Source: Hyphomonas adhaerens MHS-3
GTDB lineage: Bacteria; Pseudomonadota; Alphaproteobacteria; Caulobacterales; Hyphomonadaceae
Length of the DNA: 64,000 nt
NCBI RefSeq assembly: GCF_000685235.1
Contig: NZ_ARYH01000001.1
Span: 1,922,001-1,986,000, forward strand
Direction of reading: 5' to 3'
Shown: positions 44,452-53,388 of the stretch, in pieces
Position numbering within the stretch: the stretch's first letter is position 1
Layout: each line of letters starts with the position of its first letter
Position numbers and translations under genes: made by a program
The notes under the pieces: model-generated
Seen by the model: only the letters and a program-made list of their open reading frames with translations
Databases searched by the model: none
What the model was told of the DNA's origin: nothing

Positions 44452-45210
44452 TTATGGTTGGTCTGTGGTTTCCGGCACGCCTGCATCATCGCCAGCGGCG
44501 GTCGGCTGGGGGGCGGTGTCTTCAGCCGGAGCGGCCGTTTCGGTGTCGTCGGCCGGGGCATCTTCGCCCAGCAGGCCATCAATATATTTCGAGAAGCCTT
44601 CGGCCGATCCGAACTCACCGCCGAACAGGTGTTTCTCGCCATTGATGATGAAAGTCGGGGTCGAGTCGACGCCCCACTTCTCCGTGGCGACCTGATACTT
44701 GTCGGCCAGCGCGGTGCGATAGTCGCGGTTTTCCATACAGGCGTCGAACTGGGCCGTGGTCTCGATACCGTGACGCTTGCCGATCGTCTGCAGCGCGCCT
44801 TTCAGCGTACCGTTCTGGGCGGCGGTAACGACGCCCACCTGATTTGCGAACAGGTCATCCAGCACGTCGAAGAACTGGCCGTCCCCGGCGCACATGGCCA
44901 GTACATAGGACGGCACGTCCGGTTCGTGGATCGGGAATTCGCGGAAGACGAACTTCACCTTGCCGGTAACGACGTATTTTTCGCTCAGTGCCGGAAGAAT
45001 GTCGTCATGGAAGTATTTGCAGGCCGGGCAGGTCGGCGATGCGTATTCGATGATCGTGATCGGGGCGCTCTCCGAGCCTTTAACATGGTCGCCCTTCGAG
45101 ATCGAAGGAACACCGGTTGCAGAGCCGCCATCGCCGCCGCCACAAGCAGCAAGCATCAGCGCCGAAACAGCGGCCAGGGCGGAGCGTCTCGAGAGAAGGT
45201 TCATGATCAT
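44452..45210 (-). CDS. DsbA-like thioredoxin-fold lipoprotein
   Basis: A 252-residue exported thiol-disulfide protein. It has a lipoprotein signal with Cys23 (LMLAAC), the active-site CPAC at C61-C64, the cis-Pro region near TPTFIING, and a long Asp/Ala/Thr-rich tail after residue 215. It resembles the DsbA_4/thioredoxin_4 group. It probably oxidises or isomerises periplasmic proteins. A second DsbA-type gene follows upstream. Conserved linkage of these genes to smc is seen in relatives. Confidence 0.88.
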   Translation of the reverse strand: MIMNLLSRRSALAAVSALMLAACGGGDGGSATGVPSISKGDHVKGSESAPITIIEYASPTCPACKYFHDDILPALSEKYVVTGKVKFVFREFPIHEPDVPSYVLAMCAGDGQFFDVLDDLFANQVGVVTAAQNGTLKGALQTIGKRHGIETTAQFDACMENRDYRTALADKYQVATEKWGVDSTPTFIINGEKHLFGGEFGSAEGFSKYIDGLLGEDAPADDTETAAPAEDTAPQPTAAGDDAGVPETTDQP

Positions 45211-45292
45211 GGCTTTCGCGTTAAGGATTGAGTCGATTGGGTTGCCAACTGGTTAACGGAAGCGGGGGCTGCTGTTAACTTTTGGCGTGCGT

Positions 45293-45955
45293 TCAGTTGG
45301 TTTCAGGGGCGGCTTTGGCCAGTTCCGCGTCGAGGAAAGCGGTGAAGCCTTCCGGCGTCATCATGGCTTTGGTGGCCGGATGGACTGTGCCGTCGACAAT
45401 GAAGGTCGGCGTGGCGTGAATGTCATATTTCTCCGCCGATTTTTCGACTTCCAGCATGTCAAAACGGATATCCATGTCCTGATAGCAGGCGTCCAGTTTC
45501 TCCCTGTCGGTAATCCCGTAGGGCGTGCCCACAATCTGCAGTGTGCCCGGAAGCGTCCCGACCTGCGCGGCGACAAAGATCTCCTCCTGACGGGCGAAGA
45601 TGTCTTTGAGGTAGGAGAGGCCGTTTTTCTTCGGCAGGCAGCGGGCCTGGGTCAGGATCGTCCTGTCGACCGAGTTGCGGACCCATTCGCGCATGATGAA
45701 GCGCACCTTGCCGGTGGAGATGTAGGTCTCTTCAACGATCGGCAGGATGTCTTCCGCGAACTCCTTGCAGTGGCTGCAGGTCGGCGAGAAATACTCGATG
45801 ACGGTGACAGGCGCATCGGCCTGGCCTTCCACCCAGCCAAGCTCCATCGCGGTATCTGGTTCCGTTGATGCGTCCTGGGCCATGGCAGGCGCGGCAAGGG
45901 TGACGCAAGCGAGCGCGGCGATGGCGAGGCGTCGGGTCAGTCCTGACATGATCAA
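45293..45955 (-). CDS. DsbA-like thioredoxin-fold periplasmic protein
   Basis: A 220-residue protein with a cleavable signal (ending AAPAMA), an active site CSHC at C60-C63 (the second Cys is in the usual place but the inner pair is Ser-His rather than Pro-His or Pro-Ala), and the cis-Pro loop TPTFIVDG. It is a paralogue of the next gene in the operon. The CSHC pair would change redox potential relative to CPAC. Its start overlaps the stop of the upstream DUF721 gene by 4 bases (ATGA). Confidence 0.9.
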   Translation of the reverse strand: MIMSGLTRRLAIAALACVTLAAPAMAQDASTEPDTAMELGWVEGQADAPVTVIEYFSPTCSHCKEFAEDILPIVEETYISTGKVRFIMREWVRNSVDRTILTQARCLPKKNGLSYLKDIFARQEEIFVAAQVGTLPGTLQIVGTPYGITDREKLDACYQDMDIRFDMLEVEKSAEKYDIHATPTFIVDGTVHPATKAMMTPEGFTAFLDAELAKAAPETN

Positions 45956-46506
45956 TCCCGTGTGTTCCTTGGATTGTCAGCGGTTAGCATGGCAGCGCCG
46001 AGCGCAACAATTGCCTGTCGCAGCCCTTTGTCCTGAATGCCGGCCGTGCTCGCTTCGAGGTCAGCGCGCTCTTTTGGGGTCAGCGGGCGGATGACGCGGC
46101 GCGGCTTGACGGTTTCGGTGGTCGTCAGGGCGCCCTGAACCAGTTTGATCGAAATCACATCGCCGCCCGCCGCGACGGAGACGCGCTGGCGGATGGTCTC
46201 CGACTGGTGCTGAACCATCGGTGCCGCCTGGGGCAGGACGCGCAGGGTCAGCACCCGCCCGTCCTTGCCGCCGCTGAGGCGTTCGGGGCGGCAGAATTTG
46301 TAGAGCTGCTCTCCGGCAATCTCCCGCCAGCGGCGTTTCAGGACCTGGATCGGCGGCAACTTTTTCGCGCCGGACTTGCGGGTCAGGCGTTCAGCCGCCA
46401 CGCCGACCTTTGACATGCCCGGCGTGGCTGCCCGGCCCCGCATATAGCGCAGGCGCACCCGCGCGCGGGCCTCCTCGATGGGATCGATGCTTGATCTGGT
46501 CACCAT
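45952..46506 (-). CDS. DUF721 (DciA-like) protein
   Basis: A 184-residue protein with a DUF721 domain at about residues 45-120, a family that includes DciA, the bacterial helicase-loading factor with a KH-type fold. The N-terminal basic part (RARVRLRYMRGRA) and the PPIQVLKRRWREIAGEQL stretch are characteristic. A role in replication initiation is inferred from the family; Alphaproteobacteria lacking DnaC often have DciA. Start at 46506 is preferred to the longer frame because mutY begins divergently only 21 bases away. Confidence 0.78.
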   Translation of the reverse strand: MVTRSSIDPIEEARARVRLRYMRGRAATPGMSKVGVAAERLTRKSGAKKLPPIQVLKRRWREIAGEQLYKFCRPERLSGGKDGRVLTLRVLPQAAPMVQHQSETIRQRVSVAAGGDVISIKLVQGALTTTETVKPRRVIRPLTPKERADLEASTAGIQDKGLRQAIVALGAAMLTADNPRNTRD

Positions 46507-46526
46507 TGATCTGAGATTGCACGGGA

Positions 46527-47582
46527 ATGATGACAACGGGAAGGCAGGCTGTGCCGAAACACGAGGATTTGAACAAACTGCCTGCAGATCTGCTTGCCTG
46601 GTTCGACCGGCATGGGCGCGACCTGCCCTGGCGCATGGCGCTGGGCGAGCGGCGCGATCCCTACCGTGTCTGGCTGGCCGAGATCATGCTGCAGCAGACG
46701 ACCATCCCCCACGGCACGCCGTATTTCCACAAATTTACAGACCGCTGGCCAAGCGTGGAGGCACTGGCCGCGGCGAAGGATGAGGAGGTCATGACGGCCT
46801 GGGCCGGGCTCGGTTATTATGCCCGGGCCCGGAACCTGCTGAAATGTGCGCGGGAGATTGCGGAACGTGGCAGCTGGCCGGAGACGGCGGTGGAGCTGAA
46901 AAAGCTGCCGGGGATCGGCCCTTATACGGCAGGCGCTATTGCCGCGATTGCGTTCAATCAGCCAGCCGCCGCGGTAGACGGGAATGTCGACCGGGTCTTT
47001 GCGCGCCTCCTGGCCCTCAAAGGCGACTGGGCGCAGGAGAAAAAACGCCTCCACAAGGAAGTGGAACGGCTTGTTCCGGAAGGCCGTCCGGGGGACTTTG
47101 CCGAGGCGCTGATGGACCTCGGCGCGACCGTGTGCACGCCCACAAAGCCGAACTGCCTGATCTGTCCGGTGTCCGGCTATTGCCGCGCCAAGGCGGAAGG
47201 CGAACCGGAACGCTACCCCATCAAGCCGCCGAAGAAGGCGAAGCCCGTCCGGCGCGGCGCTGCTTATGTGGCGATCCACAAGGGCGACGTCCTGCTGCAG
47301 CGGCGGCCGGACAAGGGCCTGCTCGGCGGCATGGCCGGCCTGCCGACCAGCGACTGGGTGGAAGGCGAACGGTCAGATCCTGTCCCGCCCTTCAAGGCAA
47401 GCTGGGAAGAGATCGGCGAAGTCCGCCACGTCTTCACGCATTTCGACCTGCGCCTCACCGTGCAGCGGGCAGACCTGCCGCGCCGCCCGAAGGCCGACGG
47501 CTTCTGGGTGCCGCTGGATGAGGTGGAGGGCCTGCCCAGCGTCTTTGCCAAGGCGTTCCGGCTGGCGATTGCGGGCAAATAG
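46527..47582 (+). CDS. mutY: A/G-specific adenine glycosylase
   Basis: A 351-residue base-excision enzyme that removes adenine paired with 8-oxoguanine. It has the HhH-GPD core (WRMALGERRDPYRVWLAEIMLQQTT and GIGPYTAGAIAAIAFNQ with the catalytic Asp in VDGNVDRV), the 4Fe-4S site (C-x6-C-x2-C-x5-C in CTPTKPNCLICPVSGYC), and a C-terminal NUDIX-like 8-oxoG recognition domain from about residue 235. It diverges from DUF721; both promoters must share the few bases between them. Confidence 0.96.
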   Translation: MMTTGRQAVPKHEDLNKLPADLLAWFDRHGRDLPWRMALGERRDPYRVWLAEIMLQQTTIPHGTPYFHKFTDRWPSVEALAAAKDEEVMTAWAGLGYYARARNLLKCAREIAERGSWPETAVELKKLPGIGPYTAGAIAAIAFNQPAAAVDGNVDRVFARLLALKGDWAQEKKRLHKEVERLVPEGRPGDFAEALMDLGATVCTPTKPNCLICPVSGYCRAKAEGEPERYPIKPPKKAKPVRRGAAYVAIHKGDVLLQRRPDKGLLGGMAGLPTSDWVEGERSDPVPPFKASWEEIGEVRHVFTHFDLRLTVQRADLPRRPKADGFWVPLDEVEGLPSVFAKAFRLAIAGK

Positions 47583-47625
47583 GCTGACCGCAAGAATCGG
47601 GTCGCCTGCACCAGCCTCAGAGGGA

Positions 47626-47656
47626 AAGACCTCGGCAAGTCTGCCTGAGAGGTCTT
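47626..47656 (+). promoter_or_regulatory. RNA hairpin masking the ribosome binding site of the LysE gene
   Basis: Arms AAGACCTC (47626-47633) and GAGGTCTT (47649-47656) pair perfectly, with an inner GGCA/TGCC stem (47634-47637 with 47642-47645) inside. The 3' arm contains the Shine-Dalgarno (GAGGT) four to ten bases before the ATG at 47660, so the folded mRNA would hide the start. It could alternatively be a terminator, but no T-run follows. Confidence 0.5.
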
Positions 47657-47659
47657 CCG

Positions 47660-48244
47660 ATGATTGCATTGCTCGTCTTCCTGTTCCCGCTCGCCTACAG
47701 CCCCGGCCCGGGAAACATGTTCTTTGCGGCCAATGGGGCCCGCTTCGGTGTTCGGGCCACCATCCCGGCCAGTGCGGGCTATCACCTCGCCACATGGATC
47801 GTGACGGTGGCTATTGGGTTCGGGTTTATGGCAACGCTGGAACGTTTGCCGGGTCTGTTCGTGGCGATCAAATGGGCGGGGTCGGCCTATGTACTCTATC
47901 TCGCCTGGAAGCTGTTCCGGGCTGGCGCGGTCGAGACTGTCGAAGATGCGCGACCGGCGGGGTTCATGGACGGGGCGGTTCTGCTGGTCCTGAATCCGAA
48001 AGCCTATGTCATCATTGCCCTGATGTTCAGCCAGTTCCTGAACGGGTCAGGCGGCTCCCATACCGGCGCCGTGCTTTGGATCACGACCGTGTTCACGCTC
48101 AACAATCTCGTGGCCTTCACGGTGTGGACGCTGATCGGAGACAGGATCGCGGCCCAGTTCAGCGAGGAACGCCATGCGCACCTGCTGAACAGGCTGTTCG
48201 GCCTTGTCCTGGCAGGTGTCGCCATCTGGATGATGGTGGGCTGA
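47660..48244 (+). CDS. LysE family amino acid exporter
   Basis: A 194-residue membrane protein with about six hydrophobic segments and the LysE/RhtB pattern: YSPGPGNMFFAANGARFG near the N-terminus and GSAYVLYLAWKLFRAG, LNPKAYVIIALMFSQFL. Family members export lysine, homoserine, threonine or other amino acids; the substrate here is unknown. A hairpin covers its ribosome site. It faces ccrM tail to tail, 27 bases from that gene's end. Confidence 0.88.
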   Translation: MIALLVFLFPLAYSPGPGNMFFAANGARFGVRATIPASAGYHLATWIVTVAIGFGFMATLERLPGLFVAIKWAGSAYVLYLAWKLFRAGAVETVEDARPAGFMDGAVLLVLNPKAYVIIALMFSQFLNGSGGSHTGAVLWITTVFTLNNLVAFTVWTLIGDRIAAQFSEERHAHLLNRLFGLVLAGVAIWMMVG

Positions 48245-48271
48245 CGCCGTTTGCGCGCGGTCTTGCGGAGC

Positions 48272-49487
<1,216 letters not shown>

Positions 49488-49491
49488 GTGT

Positions 49492-49546
49492 TGTGGATAG
49501 GGCTGTGTGGCGATCTGTGGAAAACCCTGTGAATTACTGTGCAATT
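49492..49546 (+). promoter_or_regulatory. Run of DnaA-box-like sequences between ccrM and the TRIC gene
   Basis: Three 8-of-9 matches to TGTGNATAA lie in the same orientation: TGTGGATAG (49492-49500), TGTGGAAAA (49516-49524) and TGTGAATTA (49528-49536), followed by a weaker TGTGCAATT (49538-49546). They sit in the 249-base divergent intergenic region of ccrM and the channel gene and could let DnaA act on either promoter. Confidence 0.45.
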
Positions 49547-49603
49547 CGTGAGGCTGTCTGCCGGGATTGGAAGTAGGCCGAAAATCGGATTAGGAAGCGC
49601 CGC

Positions 49604-50218
49604 ATGATAATCGACCTCGATCTCATCCTCTCCTTCGCCAACCCCATTGGTGCGTTCGTGTTCGCCCTGTCCGGCGGCATTGTTGCCGTGCGCAACAAGA
49701 TGGACATTTTCGGTGCCGTCGTGCTGGCGATCATCACGGCTGTCGGTGGCGGCACGATCCGCGACATCATCCTGAACCAGCCGGTTTTCTGGCTGTATGA
49801 TGCGGTGATCATCTGGTGCGCCATTGCGGGTGGGTTGATGGCGTTTTTCCTGCACAGTTTTGTCGATGCATTCAAACCGATCCGCTGGGCCGACGCCCTG
49901 GGCCTCGCCATCTTCGCGATTGCCGGCGCCGCCAAGACTGCCAGCCTAGGGCACGATCCGCTGTTCGTGGTGATCATGGGCATCCTGACCGGAACGGGCG
50001 GCGGCGTGCTGCGCGATGTCGTCGCGAACCGTGATCCGCTGTTGCTGAAGGAAGAGATCTACGCAACCGCTGCGATGGTGGGCGCGGGTCTGTATGCCGC
50101 GCTGCATTTCTCGGGCGTTCCGGAGGGCTGGGCGTTTGCGGCCGGCGGGCTGGTCGCGTTTGTTTTGCGCGGGGCCGCGCTGGTCTTCGGCTGGCACCTG
50201 CCGAAGAGCCAGCTGTAA
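49604..50218 (+). CDS. TRIC-type cation channel family protein (UPF0126)
   Basis: A 204-residue membrane protein with about seven hydrophobic segments in two inverted repeats. The family signature occurs twice as GGGTIRD and GGGVLRD. Bacterial TRIC proteins form trimeric potassium-selective channels, but the physiological role is unclear. It diverges from ccrM with the regulatory run described separately between them. It ends 73 bases before the GAF-domain regulator. Confidence 0.85.
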   Translation: MIIDLDLILSFANPIGAFVFALSGGIVAVRNKMDIFGAVVLAIITAVGGGTIRDIILNQPVFWLYDAVIIWCAIAGGLMAFFLHSFVDAFKPIRWADALGLAIFAIAGAAKTASLGHDPLFVVIMGILTGTGGGVLRDVVANRDPLLLKEEIYATAAMVGAGLYAALHFSGVPEGWAFAAGGLVAFVLRGAALVFGWHLPKSQL

Positions 50219-50291
50219 TTCCTGTTGCAGGTTCGGTGTACGACCTTTCGGTAAGGTGCGTTTGACCGGCCGGCGTGGTATTCTCCAGCCT

Positions 50292-51266
50292 ATGAAACGG
50301 GATAATCCGCCGGTTGGGCACGCCGAAAAGGTGCGCTCTGTGGCCCTGTCGCGAAGTGCGGCGGCGCAGTCCAGTCTTGCCGCCTCATGGGCGCGCTCGA
50401 TGAAGACTTACGGCCTGGAGCCGGACACCCCCGGCAATGCCGATGCCCGGCTGGAGCAAACCGAACTCCACCAGCGCCGCGATGGCCTCGGCCGGATCCT
50501 CGCCACCTCCGCGCCCGTGATGGACCGCCTCTATGCCAGCCTCGGCCTCGCCGGGTGCAGCGTCTTCCTTTCCGATACCGAAGGCGTGGTGATCGACCAC
50601 CGCATGGCCGACAGCGATGGCGCACTGTTCCGCGCCGCCGGGCTTTGCGAGGGCGGCGTCTGGTCCGAAGCGGTGCAGGGCACGAACGGCATCGGCACGT
50701 GCATCGCCGAGCAGCGCGCGGTCACGATCTATCGCGACCAGCACTTCCACGACCGCAACACGGTGATGAGCTGCATGGGCGCGCCGGTGTTCGACGAGCA
50801 TGGCGGGATTGCCGCCGTGCTGGATGTGTCTTCCTGCCGGGATGACCTGACCCAGCCCTTCGCGGCCCTGATCGCGCAGACCGTGACCGATGCGGCCCGC
50901 CAGATCGAAGCCGATCATTTTCAGAGTGCGTTTGCTTCGCGGCGCATCCTGCGCGGGTCCGGAGACGGGCAGAAAGGCGCTGTGCTGCTGGCCGTGGATG
51001 GCGACGATCTCGTGGTCGGCGCAACCCGCGCCGCCCGGGCGATCTATGGCCTGGGGCACGATAACCGGATCGATCCGCGCCCGGCCGGAGACCTGTTCGG
51101 AGATTCCGAACAACGCGGTGTCGGTCTCGAAAGTGCCGAGCGCCGCGAACTGCGCAGGGCCATCGCCCGGGCGAATGGCAACATGGCGGCTGCTGCCCGC
51201 GCCCTCGGCATCAGCCGGGCGACGCTTTACCGCCGGATGGACCAGCTCGGTCTCTCCCGCGACTGA
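50292..51266 (+). CDS. GAF-domain Fis-type transcriptional regulator (AcoR-like, without AAA+)
   Basis: A 324-residue regulator. The N-terminal 60-190 region is a GAF-like sensor (GVWSEAVQGTNGIGTC, VMSCMGAPVFDEHGGIAAVLDVSS), and the end is a Fis-type HTH (AIARANGNMAAAARALGISRATLYRRMDQLGL). The AAA+ domain that normally lies between these in sigma-54 activators (AcoR, AcxR) is missing, as the sensor runs almost straight into the HTH. It therefore cannot act by sigma-54 ATPase activity. It probably senses a ketone or aldehyde and controls the adjacent aldehyde dehydrogenase through the palindrome described next. Confidence 0.85.
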   Translation: MKRDNPPVGHAEKVRSVALSRSAAAQSSLAASWARSMKTYGLEPDTPGNADARLEQTELHQRRDGLGRILATSAPVMDRLYASLGLAGCSVFLSDTEGVVIDHRMADSDGALFRAAGLCEGGVWSEAVQGTNGIGTCIAEQRAVTIYRDQHFHDRNTVMSCMGAPVFDEHGGIAAVLDVSSCRDDLTQPFAALIAQTVTDAARQIEADHFQSAFASRRILRGSGDGQKGAVLLAVDGDDLVVGATRAARAIYGLGHDNRIDPRPAGDLFGDSEQRGVGLESAERRELRRAIARANGNMAAAARALGISRATLYRRMDQLGLSRD

Positions 51267-51276
51267 TTTCCACCAA

Positions 51277-51300
51277 ATGTGTCTCATTCCTGAGACACAT
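51277..51300. promoter_or_regulatory. Perfect operator palindrome between regulator and aldehyde dehydrogenase
   Basis: ATGTGTCTCA-TTCC-TGAGACACAT is a perfect inverted repeat of 10-bp arms, 11 bases past the regulator stop and 109 bases before the dehydrogenase ATG. Operators of AcoR/DhaR-type regulators share the TGTCTCA / TGAGACA core. It could also form a hairpin in the RNA, but there is no T-run after it. Confidence 0.7.
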
Positions 51301-51408
51301 CACGCATTTCACCGGATTGACGCGGGCTGACAGCCGCCCGCCGCAGGCAGAACATTCCTCCCAGTCTTCGCACCCGACGAAGAGCGCCAATGATCTGGAG
51401 GAAATGAC

Positions 51409-52932
51409 ATGGCCGACACACAGATTCTCGACACATCCGAAATGAAGGCGCCGTTCCGTGAACGGTATGACAATTTTATCGGCGGCAAGTTCGTTGCGCC
51501 AAATGCCGGGCGCTATTTCGACAACACCTCCCCGGTGAACGGCAAGGTGATCTGCCAGATCGCCCGGTCCGATGCCAGCGACATTGATATGGCGCTGGAC
51601 GCCGCGCACGCTGCGAAAGACGCCTGGGGCAAGGCCTCGGTGGCCGACCGCGCGGGCATGCTGAACAAGATCGCTGATGTGCTGGAGGAAAACCTCGAAC
51701 TCATCGCCACCTGCGAGACCTGGGACAATGGCAAGCCGATCCGCGAGACCATGGCCGCCGACGTGCCGCTCGCCATCGACCATTTCCGCTATTTCGCAGG
51801 CTGTATCCGCGCGCAGGAAGGCAGCATTTCAGAGATCGACCATGACACGGTCGCTTATCATTTCCATGAACCGCTCGGCGTGGTTGGCCAGATCATTCCG
51901 TGGAACTTCCCCCTCCTGATGGCGGCATGGAAACTCGCCCCGGCCCTGGCCGCCGGGAATTGCGTGGTGCTGAAGCCGGCCGAGCAGACCCCGGCCACGA
52001 TCATGGTGTTTGCAGAGCTTATCGCCGACATCCTCCCACCTGGCGTGCTCAACATCGTGAACGGCTTTGGCCTGGAGGCGGGCAAGCCGCTCGCCTCCAG
52101 TAACCGCATCGCCAAGATCGCCTTCACCGGCGAGACGACGACGGGCCGACTGATCATGCAGTATGCGTCCGAAAACCTGATCCCGGTGACGCTGGAACTG
52201 GGCGGCAAGTCGCCGAACATCTTCTTCGAGGATGTGATGCGTGCGGACGATGACTATCTCGACAAGGCGATCGAAGGCTTCGTCATGTTCGCCCTGAACC
52301 AGGGCGAGGTGTGCACCTGTCCGTCGCGCGCGCTGATCCATGAAAACATCTATGACCGCTTCATGGAACGCGCCCTGAAACGCGTGGCCGAGATCAAGCA
52401 GGGCAACCCGCTGGACCCTGCCACGATGATCGGCGCGCAGGCCAGCTCCGAGCAGAAAGAGAAGATCCTCTCCTACTTCGACATCGGCCGCCAGGAGGGC
52501 GCCGAAGTGCTGATCGGCGGCGAGGCGGCCAATCTCGGCGGGGATCTTTCCGGCGGCTATTACATCCAGCCGACGGTTCTCAAAGGCCACAACAAGATGC
52601 GTGTGTTCCAGGAGGAAATCTTCGGTCCGGTCGTCTCCGTCACGACGTTCAAGGACGAAGCGGACGCTCTCGCCATCGCCAATGACACGCTCTATGGCCT
52701 CGGCGCCGGTGTGTGGAGCCGCGAGGCGAACACCTGCTACCGCTTCGGCCGCGGCATCCAGGCCGGGCGCGTGTGGACCAATTGCTACCACGCCTATCCG
52801 GCCCATGCGGCGTTCGGCGGTTACAAGCAATCGGGCATCGGCCGGGAGAACCATTCGAAGATGCTGGATCACTACCAGCAGACCAAGAACATGCTGGTCT
52901 CCTACTCTCCGAAGAAGCTCGGCTTCTTCTGA
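51409..52932 (+). CDS. Aldehyde dehydrogenase (acetaldehyde-type, AldB/ExaC-like)
   Basis: A 507-residue NAD(P)-dependent aldehyde dehydrogenase. The catalytic Cys302 lies in [11 protein letters not shown] (with a second Cys next to it, as in the acetaldehyde-oxidising group) and the catalytic Glu is E263 in LELGGKSPN. The rest matches well, including [17 protein letters not shown] and the C-terminal [14 protein letters not shown] of the AldB/ExaC type. The ATG follows GGAGGAAATGAC. Linkage to DUF779 and an AcoR-like regulator supports a role in ethanol, acetoin or similar catabolism. Confidence 0.95.
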   Translation: MADTQILDTSEMKAPFRERYDNFIGGKFVAPNAGRYFDNTSPVNGKVICQIARSDASDIDMALDAAHAAKDAWGKASVADRAGMLNKIADVLEENLELIATCETWDNGKPIRETMAADVPLAIDHFRYFAGCIRAQEGSISEIDHDTVAYHFHEPLGVVGQIIPWNFPLLMAAWKLAPALAAGNCVVLKPAEQTPATIMVFAELIADILPPGVLNIVNGFGLEAGKPLASSNRIAKIAFTGETTTGRLIMQYASENLIPVTLELGGKSPNIFFEDVMRADDDYLDKAIEGFVMFALNQGEVCTCPSRALIHENIYDRFMERALKRVAEIKQGNPLDPATMIGAQASSEQKEKILSYFDIGRQEGAEVLIGGEAANLGGDLSGGYYIQPTVLKGHNKMRVFQEEIFGPVVSVTTFKDEADALAIANDTLYGLGAGVWSREANTCYRFGRGIQAGRVWTNCYHAYPAHAAFGGYKQSGIGRENHSKMLDHYQQTKNMLVSYSPKKLGFF

Positions 52933-53013
52933 TCCTGCCGCGGTGTGGCGGCAGGGGACGGTCCCGGTGGCAGCTTAGGCCGGGGCCGTCCGATCCTTTC
53001 CGGAGGTCATCCG

Positions 53014-53385
53014 ATGACAGAAGATAACAGACAGCCCCCGCGCGTGACCGCCACGGATGCGGCGCGGCGCCTGATTGCGGAAATCCGGCAGGACTATCCG
53101 GAGATCCTGTTCCACCAGTCCGGCGGGTGCTGCGACGGGTCCAGCCCGATGTGCTACCCGGCAGACGATTTCAAGGTTGGCGAACGGGATGTGAAGCTGG
53201 GCGAGATCGACGGCGTGCCCGTCTATATCTCCGCCAGCCAGTTTGAGGCGTGGAAACATACGCAGCTGATCCTGGATGTGGTGCCGGGGCGGGGCGGCAT
53301 GTTCTCGCTGGACAATGGACGGGAGCAGCGCTTCCTGACGCGAAGCCGCGTCTTCGATGCGGGCGAATTGGATGCGCTGGGCTGA
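53014..53385 (+). CDS. DUF779 protein of aldehyde dehydrogenase operons
   Basis: A 123-residue DUF779 protein. Its mark is the cysteine/serine cluster SGGCCDGSSPMC at about residues 35-46 followed by DFKVGERDVKLGEIDG, a likely metal-binding set. Such genes are regularly found right after AldB-type dehydrogenases and may assist them. The start at 53014 follows CCGGAGGTCATCCG. The longer frame beginning at 52945 is not family-like. It converges with the radical SAM gene, 3 bases apart. Confidence 0.85.
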   Translation: MTEDNRQPPRVTATDAARRLIAEIRQDYPEILFHQSGGCCDGSSPMCYPADDFKVGERDVKLGEIDGVPVYISASQFEAWKHTQLILDVVPGRGGMFSLDNGREQRFLTRSRVFDAGELDALG

Positions 53386-53388
53386 GGT

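Noticed and set aside
45252-45279. Two GTTAAC repeats between the dsbA-like genes as a CtrA site
   Set aside because: The spacing is 16 bases between the half-sites, not the 7 bases of a CtrA box. They may form a small hairpin only.
49492-49546. Chromosome replication origin at the DnaA-like run
   Set aside because: No dnaA, hemE, gidA or parAB genes and no AT-rich unwinding region lie here. The motifs are imperfect, so a regulatory reading is safer.
51829-52872. A 347-codon minus-strand frame opposite the aldehyde dehydrogenase
   Set aside because: It is the mirror frame of a conserved enzyme with no independent evidence of coding.
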